From NCBI GenBank assembly GCA_010279815.1, contig QEOQ01000207.1, positions 838,490 through 902,489 on the forward strand: 64,000 nucleotides of DNA. Direction: 5' to 3'. This stretch comes from Brachionus plicatilis (Eukaryota > Rotifera > Eurotatoria > Ploima > Brachionidae). The position numbers and the translations under genes were made by a program. The notes beneath the pieces were generated by a model that worked only from the letters and a program-made list of their open reading frames with translations, was not told where the DNA came from and did no database searches. The first letter of the stretch is position 1; each line of letters starts with the position of its first letter. Shown here piece after piece: positions 35,601 to 47,521 of this stretch.

Positions 35601-36760
35601 AAAAAGGTTAATGATCTATAAAATCTCAAAAAGTTTTTAAAATATTCTAAAAATTTTTTTGATACAAAAGACACACACCAGCTAATGTGTCTTGTTTTTT
35701 TGAAAATCGAACCGAAAAAAGCTTTTTGCATACTTAATCCTAATAGGATACGATTATTATCTTTTGATAGTTGTGCATCTTTTTTTTTTCGAAGAAAGAA
35801 AAATCTTCATTCATTATTTGGAAAGAAAATCTAGATTTTAAAAGCGAAATAATTCTTTCTTTTAATTAAAGCTAAAAATACTTGTTTTGATTCGAGTTTA
35901 AATTTAATTAATTTTAGAAACCCTCTAAAACAAAAATTATTTTTTAAAATTTTTTCAAAAGGGTAATTTTTAAAAACAAAAATCAATAATTAATTGCAAG
36001 TTAATGTGACAAACATGATAATGGAATTTCAATCAATCAAGCAAAATACTAATTATCTGGAAAATTTCGCATCCTTAATGCTGTTTTAAGATTATTTTCA
36101 GAATAAAAAAACAAGTTTTGCCTAAACAAATAAAATCATTAATTTTTTTCCAGCCGCTAATTTTTTTTAAAAAAGAATTTCTTAAGTTTTATTTAAAATA
36201 CAAGACTTTTTAATTGAAAATAATGTTTTTTTTTTTCATCGATAATTTTTTTCTTTAATAAAAAAATTCAAAGCTTTCTAATAGATAAAAACTATTGATA
36301 ACATAACTTAGAGAGAATGATTTGACATATAAAAAGATTTTAATGAAAATTGACCTCAATAGAAAGGTAAGAACAAAAGTGAAAAAATATATTTTTAGAA
36401 AAAATAATTAGAATCCAAGCATTATTAATTTTTTATAGGAAAAGAAAATTTAATGGCAAATCAAGCGATACAGTGAATGTTTGATTATAGGTGGCTCGTA
36501 AATCAGAAAATAGTTAATTATTTTTAAAATGAGTAATAAAAATTAAAATTGATTTAGACTAAATTTTTAACATTAAGTTATTATTTATAATCTTCTTTAT
36601 ATTTTTGTGTCAAAATGGATTTAGAACTCATTTAAATGCTCCTGGATCTAATAAAAAAATTTGAAACTAGAATAAATTATTTTTTATTTTTAAAGTTTTA
36701 ATTTTTTTTCTATTTATTTAATATTTGATTCAAATAATCAAGATTATTATTAATATTATT
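29675..36760. other. 7-kb stretch upstream of PDE8 with no recognised gene
   Basis: The missing PDE8 first exon(s) and promoter should be here. Two GC-richer islands stand out. At 30575-30740 both strands are open; plus reads LVNLAALSSLSKSKDEVSLT after a CAG acceptor-like site, minus reads MIVICASSKRWSKLI. At 31590-31730 plus reads SINALSKFAKLESKLERDVN. Neither has a recognisable family or a clean splice partner. The remainder is AT-rich with many homopolymer runs. Confidence 0.45.
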
Positions 36761-37470
36761 TATTTATTTGTTTTTATCTGTGCCGAGCTAAAGCTCCTTT
36801 AGATTAAAAAGAAAAAAATCAAGAAAAAATAAAATAAATAAAAATTTTTAGTAAAAATAAGTTAAAATATAATATAAAAGACAATTAAAATAAACAAATT
36901 GTAAGTAATGAAAAGTTCAGGAAAGAAAGAAGAAATAGTAAGATAGCAATTACAAAATGGAGTCCGGTATTCGACATTTCTTGTTTCAAAATCCGCTTTT
37001 ATATATATATTCATCAACCAGCTTGGCAACCAATGGAACAGATTGAAACAATCCTCCCGCTACATTATAATTTTTATTGCTTTTATGACTATTAAAATTG
37101 ATCATTAACTTTTTTCGGGTAACAAATTTGACTTTATTGAGATGATAAAAAACTAAACGTAGTGACAAATTTAATCTAACTTCTTTTACAAAAAAACTAA
37201 TTGAGTGATAATTTTGTTTGTTGAACTTACAATTAAAAATTTTAAATAGCAAGCTCAACAAAGTTCTGTTACTCTCTATCAAAATTTATCTGATTTTAAT
37301 TTTAATATTTATCTACTTTTTAAGTTTTATTGTTTTAACTTTATTTTTTTCTTACTTTTTATTTTTATTTTATTTTATTTAACTTTATTTTAATTTTCTA
37401 TTATTATTTTTTTTTTATATAATCTGAAGGAGCTTTAGCTCGGTACAGATATACAAATAAATAAAATAAA
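36761..37470. repeat. Two inverted copies of the hairpin-tail retroposon, head to head
   Basis: The left copy (36761 to about 37000, minus orientation) and the right copy (about 37245-37470, plus orientation) both end in the GAGCTAAAGCTC hairpin plus AAATAAATA tail. Upstream of the hairpin both share a T-rich tract and TGTTACTCTCT. The left copy also shares AGGAAAGAAAGAAGAAATAG and about 70 flanking bp with 53075-53160. The region between the two tails reads open on the minus strand, but I cannot assign it. Confidence 0.65.
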
Positions 37471-38299
37471 ATAAGTTAAGTTTACTTAAAGGAATTTTTT
37501 AATTATTAGAAGTAACATATTAGATATTTATGATTTCATTGACAATTGAAGTAAAATTTTGGACTAAATGAATGAGCCTAATATAAAATAAAAAAATATT
37601 TCTTGCATTTAAGAAAATCAGAAAAAAGAGGCAAAAGATTGCAATTGAAAAAAATAAAAAATTTCGACTCATTTAAGTCTATCATATTTTTATGTAATTA
37701 AATATTTAAGAGATAGACTCTATTTTTTTATTAAATTTAATAAAACAAAAAATAACAAATATTACAATTATAAATTGAATTTTTCTCAATTATTATGAAA
37801 TCATTTAAATTCTCTAAAACTATACCTCCAGGAGAAAAACTGAAATGAAAATCAGTTGCATAAAATTGGGGGTCAGGTTTTCAAAAATATAAAAATATTC
37901 AATTTTCACAAAAAATTAAAATTTTGGAGAAAAATCAATTTAATTTTCAAAAAATATAGAAAAATTCAAACTAAATGATATATTAAAACTCTTAAAAATA
38001 TTTTTGCTTTGCAAAAAAAATGGGGGTCAGTATTTTAATACGACTCAAATTAAATGGAATTGACTAAGTGAAATAAAAAACATTTTTTTATATTTTTAAA
38101 CAAAAAATTAAATAAAATCATTTAAAAAACGATTTAAAAAAAATAAAAATTTTGTTTTACATAATACATAAAAATAATTTTTCCAAAGAGCTTGAATCTT
38201 GGTTTAGTTCATAATCGAGATTCAATATTCCGGGTGAATTAGTATAAATCAGCTTTTAGAGCCATTCAAAAATCACCATATTCGTGAAAAAAATAAAGA

Positions 38300-38345
38300 G
38301 TGGCTCTATTGACACAGTATGTTACAATAAAATAATTTTTTGACA
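38300..38345 (-). repeat. Solo end of the GAGTGGCTC element
   Basis: GAGTGGCTCTATTGACACAG followed by TATGTTACAATAAAATAATT matches the termini of the elements at 26.2-27.2 and 46.8-47.5 kb. Confidence 0.55.
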
Positions 38346-38634
38346 CATGACTATGAAATATGACTATTTTTGAAATTATTTTTTTTTTTTGGTATTAAAA
38401 TTTCAAATTTTTTTTTTCAAAAAATTAAATTCACAAAAATTTTAATTTTTAAAAATTTCAAAGATAGATGAAATTTAATATTGAGTACCAAAATCTCGAC
38501 TTATTTATAACAATTTGAGACGAGCAATTAAATGATGAAATTGAAGAAAGGTGCAAAATCAATTCCGTTCCAATCAAAATTCGGTCTTCAAAAAGTCTAG
38601 AAAACATTCGTCTATAATTTTCAATAAAGTTTTA

Positions 38635-38670
38635 TGTATGCCGAGCTAAAGCTCCTTCAGATTATGGAAA
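38635..38670 (-). repeat. Dispersed hairpin-tail repeat, further copy
   Basis: GCCGAGCTAAAGCTCCTTCA followed by GATTATGG, the core of the module seen at 3904 and elsewhere. The T-rich tract is present as its complement to the right. Confidence 0.65.
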
Positions 38671-38716
38671 AAAATCAAGAAAAAATAAAATAAAATAAAG
38701 AATGTTTTTCTTTTTA

Positions 38717-39660
38717 CAGTCGAACTTCGATATAACGAGACCCCATATAACGAGCACCTCTTTATAACGAGCTGTATTGTCGGAACCGATTACAAACAAT
38801 AAAAAAATTTAAAAATTGTTTCGATACAACGAAAACTTGATAGAACGAGCTGTTTTAAAAAAACTGCTTAATAATTTTCTTAAGAAAAAAAACTTTATAT
38901 ACGAGAACTTCAATTCGGTTGACAAAAAAACTTGTATAGACCTCATAGGTCAAAATTTATAAAAAAATAAATTCAAAATTAAATAAATTTAAAAGTAATT
39001 AAATTTGACAAATTCAATTTTCGTTTTTTTACTACTAATTTAAATATTCAACCTATACGAGCTCGAAAAAATTTTTCGAAAAAACTAATTTCTGACAACG
39101 AGCAGAATTTTTTTTTCACGTTTTAATAATAAAAAAAAACAATAAATTTATTGTCTTTACTCATTATAAATTGATTAGAATTATTGATAGTGGTTTTATT
39201 CAAAAATGTCAAAAATTATTCAATATTGCTGAAAAAAAAGAAAGTGTATCTCGCTTGAGACTAAACTCGAAATAATAAATAAACATAGCAAAACAAGAGA
39301 AGGAAGAGGCTTTTTATCTGATCTCGAAATTGTCAACTCAAAAACCGTTCCAGAGGACAATGTTGAAAGTGAATGAATATTTTTTTTGGAATAAAAAAGA
39401 AGACTATTCGAACATCGTTGATTTTTTATTTAATATTGAAAATATTGTAATTGAAAAATGCAATACAAAACAAACATCTAATTCTGATTTTTTCAAATAA
39501 TTTTTATTTTGTTTACCATTTGTTTATTTTTGTCAAATAAAATTTTAGAAACCAAAAATCTTTTGTTCATCTTTTTTAATGGGATTTCGATGCAACCAGT
39601 TTCGATATAACGAGCAGGATAATTTCCGCCCGACTTGCTCGTTATATCGAGGTTCGACTG
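38717..39660. mobile_element. pogo/Tigger-type DNA transposon, degenerate
   Basis: The left end CAGTCGAACTTCGATATAAC and the right end (minus strand CAGTCGAACCTCGATATAAC) are matching inverted repeats, each flanked by TA. These termini are characteristic of pogo/Tigger elements. Multiple ATAACGAG motifs recur at both ends, and the right end forms a hairpin around 39603-39650. The 944-bp interior has only broken coding-like stretches (around 39200-39370), so it is non-autonomous or decayed. Confidence 0.88.
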
Positions 39661-40384
39661 TAAATGATTCTACAATTTTTTTGATAAGGAAGAAAAGATT
39701 ATCAGCAGTTCGTAGATTTTTTCTAAAACCTGATTGTTTAAATAACAATATAATCTCGAGAAGACTATAAGTTTTAACAGTTTTCCTCGACAGGCTGTCT
39801 TGATGATTTTTCGGTAGTTAACTGGCTCTTGTTTTAAAAAAGACTTTTTAAATATTATAGTAATGTAAGGAGATTTCCATGGTTTCAGGAGTTAACTCTC
39901 TCTTAGACTAAAGCCAAATAGATAAATAATGTCTTTTAGAATAAACCTATTATGGCTCTTTATGAATTTTTTTATAATGAAAATTAAAAATGCGAAATTT
40001 AAAATATATTGCTTTTCGAATCTTCTAATGAATATAGCTCGAGTCAAGCAATTTTGATCACAGCAGCATCTTTAAGTCGATTTTTTTTTCAAAAAATTTT
40101 AAAGAAAAAACTACTCATTTTTATTGTTTTTGAAAATTAAACAAAAACTTAAGAGAATTAAAAAATTAGTTTTTTTGAATAAATGAACACATAAATAATC
40201 AGCTCAAAAAATATAAACAAACAGAACACCTAAAGACTAAAGTAAGAATTTAATTTTTGACTGTTGTTTGGCTATTGATTATATTTGGCTGAAACTTTTT
40301 TTATTTCAGGCAATGAAGGCGTTCAAGAAAAAATTTTTTAAATTTGACAAATAATCTTGAATGAAAAAAAAAATCAATCAATAA
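39661..40384. other. Intergenic
   Basis: AT-rich; nothing recognised. It may include the lost 3' end of the GPCR relic to its right. Confidence 0.4.
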
Positions 40385-40970
40385 ATGCTACACCACTTGG
40401 AATTAATAAGAAAAAGTTAAAAAAAAATCCAAACGAAATTGTCGCTGGCATAGTCATCATAATAAACGCAAATGTAATACCCAAAATGGATATTGTAAGC
40501 CTTCTCTTCTTCAAAAAAGCCCTGATTTCATTTTTGTTTTTCTCAGAGATTTATTTTGCATTAATGTCCTGGTAATCAATAAAATATTGAATATGGTCAT
40601 TACTACAAATGGAAAAAAATTGTACACTTTCATGTTTATTTTGTCCCAAAGTGGGTATATGAGAGATCCGGACATTTACCAAAAGCATTTTTCAAAAACC
40701 ACTTCACTCTGAGTTATGTTGAAATGTGTGCCATTTATCAGTTTGCTGATTGTGGTGTCATATTGTCAGCAAACCACTCCAAATGTTTTATGTCTTTAGC
40801 GTAGAAAATGACAGGCGACTATATATTGAGCCTGAGGTTGATATGATGGTTACAAAGCGGTCAATACACATAAAAAATATATTCTATTCTATCCTGGCGG
40901 ATAATCGCGAGGTGCTCGTCTCTCTTTCCAGTACCTATTTGAGCAATATGATATACCGATAATAATTAAC
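40385..40970 (-). pseudogene. Rhodopsin-class peptide GPCR relic (FMRFamide-receptor-like)
   Basis: On the minus strand, conserved GPCR pieces appear in order across frames. A TM3 end with the DRY-type motif (MCIDRFVTII) lies near 40890-40861. An extracellular/TM5 stretch (YNFFPFVVMTIFNILLITRT) lies near 40625-40566. A basic third loop (SLRKTKMKSG) leads to KKRRLTISILGITFAFIMMT and MPATISFGFF, a TM6 start at 40518-40430. The motif K-R-R-L-T-I-(S)-x-L-x-I-T-F is typical of FMRFamide-like and related peptide receptors of invertebrates. In-frame stops, at least two frame changes and loss of the TM3-TM5 middle show it is dead. TM1-2 and TM7 were not found. Confidence 0.72.
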
Positions 40971-41929
40971 TATTAATAAACATTTTATAAGTTTTTAAGT
41001 TGATTAACTATAATTGTGCCAGAAAATTAATCAACCCGATTTTTTAACAATGTGTTTTGAATAAGGAAATTTATTCCACTTTTAAAAAATTGAATTTTTT
41101 AGTTATTTTAAGGATAAATGGATCTATTTTATAATAAATATCAACTCATTTGATATTTTTTTGTTTCTGCCTAATTTAATTTTGAGATAAATGACTGAAC
41201 ATTATTTAACTCAAGTATATTTCTATAAAAATATAAAATAAACAAAAAAATTATTTCCATTTATTTATCCTCTTTTTTCTTTTATTTATTTTATCTTATT
41301 TACTTTTATTTTTAATTAAATTTTTTTTTTGCATTTTTATTCTAAAGGAGCATAAAGCTCAGTAAAAATTATTGAAAAATTTATCTATCAATGGCGAAAT
41401 TAGTTAATTAATCAAAAAAATTTTAAAAAGTTATTGAACAAACTATTAAAAAAAATCAAGCTTTTTTCGATTTCACTTTTGATAAAATTTTATTTTTTTT
41501 TTTTTAATTTATCTCACTTGATAGAATTAAATAGATAAATGAATTAATTATTATTCTTTTATCAACATTTTTGTATTTTTTTTCTAATTCATACATGTCA
41601 AAATTTAGGATACCTCTCAAAATTATAGATGTCGTTTTAATTGCTGTCCAAAATTTACCTTTCGAATTTATTTTTGTCGAAAATAGGCATTTCCTTAAAA
41701 AAAGTCCAATATAGGATGATGCACTTTTTTAATTTTAATTTTTTAATTTAAAAAAATGTTTAATTTGAACTAAATTTCACAATTTCCTACGAAAAGCTAA
41801 TTTAAGATTGAAAGGACTAAATGATCGTTTTCTAAAACGGAATTGTCTTTTCTAGAGCACCTGGTAACAAAGAAAGGAGTTATAAATCTAAGTCACTCCA
41901 AAGATAAATCCGAACTACGGATATCTGCA
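40971..41929. other. Intergenic
   Basis: AT-rich. Contains a degenerate hairpin-tail module at 41341-41372 (TCTAAAGGAGCATAAAGCTC). No gene seen. Confidence 0.45.
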
Positions 41930-42417
41930 GATTTGATTTTAAGTCACAAGTCTTAAGTCAAGTCAAGTCAATGACTTAAATTTTTTTTTTTTTATAATTT
42001 TATTTTTAGGTAATAATTTTTTATTTTTTTAAATAACACAAACACAAAAAAAATTTTATTTTTATTTTTTTACTTCTCCTTAAAGGAGGTTAATTTAATT
42101 CAATAAATAAATAAATAAATGATTTAATAAATCCATATTTGATACCAATAAAGCAGTTGGTTCCAAATTCCTGGCTGTTATTATTGACCTATGTGGTCTG
42201 TTAATGTAATCAGATTATGAAAAAATTCTTTCAACTGGTCCAAAGGAAGCAGATATTGATAAAAATTTTTGTGACTTAGCCTTAAAACTGGACTTATAAA
42301 CATGTCTGGATATCTGTATTCATTTTGGTTCCAATTTTCACAAAATTGAACATCAGGTAATGATTTTAAATAAAATTGTTTATATTTTAAAGCCTTCAGA
42401 AAATTAAAATAGGGCAT
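41930..42417 (-). pseudogene. hAT transposase C-terminal relic, copy 2
   Basis: On the minus strand CENWNQNEYRYPDMF is followed, after a one-base shift, by KSSFKAKSQKFLSISASFGP and VERIFS, then a stop, then YINRPHRSIITARNLEPTAL. The W...YP...A..FLSIxASxxPVERIFS progression is the C-terminal hAT domain. It ends in the AAGTCACAAGTCTTAAGTCA subterminal motif at 41942-41962, as copy 1 does. This copy keeps more of the upstream coding sequence than copy 1. A CCTTAAAGG hairpin with an AATAAATAAATAAATAAAT tail is inserted at 42080-42120. Confidence 0.72.
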
Positions 42418-42457
42418 TTATTATTTAATAAAAACATTTATAAAACAATTAAAAAAT

Positions 42458-45400
42458 TCATTTTATTTTCAACAAGTGTTTAATTCTGTATTTGAGTAGA
42501 CAATAAAAATGTATGGAGTCGTAAACGGAATTGTTGGATAATTTACTTTGTCTCTTAAACAACGTGTCTACGGATAAACTTTTACTTTTCGTTATACTAG
42601 TTTTTCCACTCAAAATTGATGTAGCTGATTTTTTGTCGAAATTTTTTGACAAGCTTAAAGACGAAAAACTAAGTCTTAAGCTATCGCGATTTGTTTTACT
42701 TTTCATTCTGTTAACAATCTCAGATGATCTAAAGTTAGACTGATCATCGCTCTGGTCCAAATCTTTTTTATCTATCAGATGATAATAATTTTTGGAATGA
42801 AAAACCTGACTTTTTTTTTCAAATTCAGTTAAAACAATTTCGTTTTCTGATAAAAAACTCGACACACTTCGAATTTTGGTGTCAATTTCTTGGTGTACAA
42901 CTTTTTCTTGTTCCTCAAAGCTCGATCTGTTGCTCTGAATCAACTCTAGTTCTTGATCTATTTGGTTTTCTATGTCGTAGGATTCATCAAGAAAATCGTT
43001 TTGAAAACTGAACAAAGCCTCGTCTTTGGATGGAAATAAATTATTTATTTGAACTATTCTGGACTGAAGTTGGGTGGTCGATTCGGCTTTGGTCAAATAT
43101 TTTCCCAAATTTTCGCTAGCTATTTCAGTAAATGTGTCAAAAGGTTGTTCATTTAAAATCTCAAAGTCGATTGAATTTGATTCAGCTACTTGGTAAATAT
43201 AGCGATTTCTCTTAACTTTTTCTATCATTTCTTCTGATTCTGGTACTTAAATAAGATTAATTATAATAAGATAAATATTTTGTTTGATTGAACTTTAGAA
43301 TGGGTCAGTAAGATCATCAAAAGATAAATTTTTTTGAATTGAAAATAAAAAATTAAATTAAAAAATATGTGTTTTTTTAACAGAGAACTTTATTTTAAAT
43401 CCTAATAAAAACAAAAATTAACCAAAAACTACTTACTAAACAAAAAATCTTGATTTTGATCAAAAGATAAAGTTTTTTTTTTTTTCAAATCATCAATTTC
43501 TTTTGATTTTTTATCACTATAAAACACTTGACATGATACTAAGATGTCACTTTCTACTGTATTTGGATTTGGGTTGAAATTTAATTCAAAATTTGTTAAC
43601 GATTCCTTATTATTATTTGGATAATCTTCAGATTTTTTTAAATTTTCCTTAGATATTTGTTCACTCAACAAATTTTTTGAAATATCAAGATTTTCCTCTG
43701 AATTGATTGAAGTTTTTTGTTCATTTATTTCAGTTTCTTTGTCAATTTGGATTGTTTTTTTTTTTTTGTTTGATTCGAAAAAATTTTGCATTGCGTTCTT
43801 TTGACCAATTTCATTTAGAATCTGGTCCAAATTATCTGAACGATCAAATTTATTAATATTTTTATTTTTGTTTTCTTCTAGAGAAATTTGTGAGATTGAG
43901 GATTTTTTCACAATCTTTTTTATAGATTTTTTTTCGGAATTTTTTCTGTTTAAACTCAACTTGATTTGCTTAATCAAGCTGAATTTTGTCTTCTGGGTGT
44001 TTTCTTCATTATATTTCAAATCCAATTTCAGACTGCTTCTTATTTCTTGTGTATTGTGATTGCTCTGTTGATAATCATCCAAATTTAGGAGATTCATTAC
44101 ATTTTCTTTTGTTAAAAATTCTTTGGAAAAATTAATTGAATTATTAGAAATTTCAACATCTTCAGAATCTTTAATTTTTTCAAGTTGGATTTCAATTTTA
44201 CTTTTTGATTTATCTTAAAAATTGAAATGTCAAAAAAAATCAATTATTAAAAATTTTAGGTACTTTCAAAAAAATTATTTCTGTCAAAAAATTCTTCGTC
44301 ATGATTTAAAATTAGAGATTCGTTTAAAGATTGAGAATTTTTCGGATTCGGAATTATTTTATAATTCACTTCTTTTTCACTGTATTTTTGATTTTTTTCT
44401 TCCTGGTTTTTATTCTCATTTTTAAAGTCAGTATACAAAAGGCTGCTTCCAGATTCCTTTTTTGTATGATTAGACACATTTACCGATTCCTTATTTTCAT
44501 TCTTCTTTCTTCTTGAATTTAAATTTAAATCATTCTCTGCCGATAACCCAAGGCTCATCATTTTTACTTTAGAATCTGTTTTCTCAGTTAAACTTAAAGA
44601 TTCCTTTATATCCTCATCATGAATTTTTGTTTCGATTTCTTTCATTTTAAATTAATATAATGGAAATTTTTTATTTTCTCAACTTACTTGATAAATTATT
44701 TTCATTATGCAAGTTATTCCAATTGTTTTTCAAATCTACTTTTCTTCTTGAATTTTTTTTGGAGAAATGATTAATTTCTGCAAATAAATCCAGGTTTGTT
44801 TGAATGGAATCATTTTTTAAATCATTATCACTTCTTTTATTTTCTGCAAATAAATCCAGGTTTGTTTGCATGGAATCATTTTTTAAATCAACATCACTTT
44901 TTTTATTCTCTGCAAATAAATCCAGGTTTGTTTGCATGGAATCATTTTTTAAATCAACATCACTTTTTTTATTCTCTGCAAATAAATCCAGGTTTGTTTG
45001 CATGGAATCATTTTTTAAATAAATTTCATCTATTCTATTTAAATATTCTTTTTTTTCATGATGTATTTTCTTTATTTCTTCGTTCTCTATCTTTTCGATG
45101 TGAATTTTATTTAATTTGTTCTTAGAAATTTTCGATTCTTGAATATTCTTTTTACGAAAATTATTTTGTTTAGTAATTTTCTTAATTTCACTTATCTTTA
45201 GATCAGTATCTAATTGCTTTATTTTACTAAAATTAGAATCTTTTGTTTCAATTTTAATTTCCTTTTTTAAATTTAATTTCTTTAGAGCATATTCTTCTTG
45301 ATTTGCTGTCTTCTTCTTTACTGAGCTTGAATTTTCTGGTCTAAAAAAACTCGTTTTTTTGTTAATAAAAACTTTTCGACTCTCATCACAGTTTTTATCA

Positions 45401-45723
45401 TATCTTTTGGCATCAAGAGTGGTGAATGTTTGAGGGTTTGTTTTGATCCTATACTTTTTAGTCCTTGTTAGCAAATTTACTTTTTTGTCACAATTATTTT
45501 TTAGAATTTTTCTTTGAAGAATTATTTTTCTTTTGCTTAAATAATTTCTTTTAGTAATTATATCAAAATTTTTGATACATGCATATCTTTTATTTAGTGT
45601 CTTGGCGAGAGTAATATCTGTAAATGCTAGAAGACTGAGATGCAAAATTTTTGTTTCAACTCTTTTCTGAAAATAGAACGATTTTTGCCGGTTCTTCCCG
45701 CTTGGGTTCATCCTATGATCCAT
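42458..45723 (-). CDS. Unrecognised low-complexity protein with four 22-residue repeats
   Basis: Four exons: 45723-44688, 44638-44264, 44213-43437 and 43245-42458. Short introns (49, 50 and 191 bp) have GTAAGT/GTACCT donors and AAG acceptors. The phases close exactly, giving 991 residues. There is no signal peptide or transmembrane segment. The N-terminal third is strongly basic (Lys/Arg/Asn). Residues of about 225-315 hold four tandem copies of a unit containing NDSMQTNLDLFAEN. The middle is Lys/Glu/Asn/Ser-rich and probably disordered. The C-terminal part is more acidic, with a possible coiled coil (SRIVQINNLFPSKDEALFSF region) and a Ser-rich tail. I do not recognise a family. Conserved splice phases argue that it is a real gene; its function is unknown. 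Confidence 0.7.
44777..45040. repeat. 66-bp tandem repeat, 4 copies, inside coding sequence
   Basis: Four head-to-tail 66-bp units, each containing AATAAATCCAGGTTTGTTTG on the plus strand. The two middle units are identical and the outer two carry a few differences. The period is a multiple of three, so each unit adds 22 residues (minus strand). Confidence 0.92.
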
Positions 45724-46817
45724 TTAATATAATTGAAAATTAAAATTTTGTTATAAATTTTAATTCATAGCAACAAATTTTTCTTAGCAACTAATTTTTA
45801 AAAGCATTTTGATTTTATAAATATTGAATCATGATGTGTTTTATGTTTTGATTATTTAGATAAAATACAGTTTTGTCAGTGAAAAAAATCAACAAAAATA
45901 ATTTTTATTTTATTTTTGGTTAATTTTATGGATATCATATCAATTTTTTTTGTCTAAAGTTTAGACAAACAAAAATATTTAATTAAAAAAACTCAAAAAT
46001 AAATTCAATTATAAAGACCTGGTTGAAACTGCTTCCTTTTATCCATTATCCAAATGACAAGAAAATTTCCTTAATCAAAAAAATATAAATTTCTAATAAT
46101 TATAACATCTATAAACATTTTATTAAATAAACTTAAAAAAATAATTTACGATATTTGCAATGAACTATTAATTCATCAATCAATTTACATCGCCTTAAAG
46201 GCGTTCATTCAAATAAATAATAATAATAATTGAACCTAATAGTGAACTTTAGAAGTGACAAAATGTTTTAACGAGTGTCGAAGGGCATTTTTTCCGAAAA
46301 AATTTTAAAGAAGCGACCTTATTTTTTCGAATTTTTCAAAAGGTTGTTCCCTTTGTTGTTAACATTAGCATGTTAAAATTTAAAATAAATCGAAATTTAA
46401 TCGCTAATTTTTCTTTTAGATCAGTGATTCTCGAAACTAAAATTAAATCTGATAATTAAACTAATTAATATTAAAATTTTAAAAAGACTTTAAATTCTGA
46501 ATTTAAATAATTTTTGGATAAAAACAAAAATAAAGCTTTTTGTGAAATCGTTTTGTCAAAATTAAAAATAAAACTTAAATCAAATAAAAACGAACATATC
46601 TTTTAAAGAAGGGCTTGAATGAAAAAGATAAAATAAAATTTAACAATAATTAAAAAAGAATTCTTTTTCAAAACTGATAGTTTTTTTTGTAAACTTATTA
46701 AAATTTGATACCAATTTTAGATATTTTTTAAATTAAACTGCAATATTATATATTTACCTAAGAGAATGAGTAGAAAAGTCTAATTTGTAATCTAAGTGAC
46801 TTTAATTTTTTTATAGG
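45724..46817. other. Upstream region of the 991-residue gene
   Basis: Promoter side of the minus-strand gene. A degenerate CGCCTTAAAGGCG hairpin with an AAATAAATAATAATAAT tail lies at 46186-46235, another retroposon-tail-like module. Otherwise AT-rich and unassigned. Confidence 0.45.
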
Positions 46818-47512
46818 ACCATAGTGTGTCAATATTCCAATTTTAATGACAGAGTGAATATCATATTTGATAAAAATTGTTCCTTATTTCTTTTTTGAAT
46901 AAAAATAAATTTTGAACTATCAACTCGCATCATCAAAATTTTATACCTAAATATTTAGATATTGAATTTTAAAAAAATTTGATTTTAGAATTTCATTCTT
47001 CGCCTTTTGCTAAAAAAACCCATCACTATCCAAAGCTATTTAAATCTTGCATTGTTTTAATTTAAAGGCAAAGAAATGTACTTTAAAAAACTAAAATAAT
47101 TAGGAATATAGAATTTATAATACTATTGATCAATTTTTGAAGACTTAAACATGTTATTTTTTGACTTTCGTAAACTTAAATGCACCAAAATAGGAAAAAT
47201 TTAATTTTTTAATTAAAAATTTTAAAAATAAATTAGAAGTACAAATGATATTTAGCCTTTAATCTAAATTAATTTCCAAGCAAATTATTTGATTTCATTT
47301 GATTCAACAGAATGAGAACCTCTCTTTGGACTTAATTAGACAAAAATTGAGAAGAAAATCTAAACGAAAAAAAGCTGCCATATTTTTTTGTTAGATTAGA
47401 CTTAAATTAGGTTTTAAATGAAATTTTTTGTTATTAATTTGTATCAAAAATATATTTTTGTAATATAATTCAATAATTTTTATTTATTGGAACATAAGGT
47501 GTCAATAGAGCC
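46818..47512. mobile_element. Non-autonomous element 'GAGTGGCTC', copy 2
   Basis: Collinear and highly similar to 26248-27165, but about 200 bp shorter because it lacks a T/A-rich block present in copy 1 and part of the terminal duplications. The right end on the minus strand reads GAGTGGCTCTATTGACACCT. It directly abuts the next element. Confidence 0.75.
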
Positions 47513-47521
47513 ACTCATTTA

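Larger units (their letters stand above)
37471..38716. other. Intergenic, with repeat fragments
   Basis: Contains an isolated end of the GAGTGGCTC element at 38300-38345 and a hairpin-tail copy at 38635-38670 (minus). GGGGTCAG recurs at 37868 and 38021. No gene seen. Confidence 0.5.

Noticed and set aside
35283..35731. Two overlapping Lys/Phe-rich open frames on opposite strands
   Set aside because: Composition is what AT-rich non-coding DNA gives by chance; no motif or homology.
36986..37282. 98-codon minus-strand frame between two hairpin-tail repeats
   Set aside because: No start context, no homology, and it lies between two retroposon tails; not supported as a gene.
42181..42417. A 78-codon minus-strand frame ending HIGQ as a stand-alone small gene
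   Set aside because: The other frames across the same bases give the hAT motif ASFGPVERIFS, so this is a frameshifted transposase relic.
44796..45125. Plus-strand frames with repeated NKSRFVCMESFFK-type units
   Set aside because: These are antisense shadows of the 66-bp repeats in the minus-strand gene, whose exon phases close properly.
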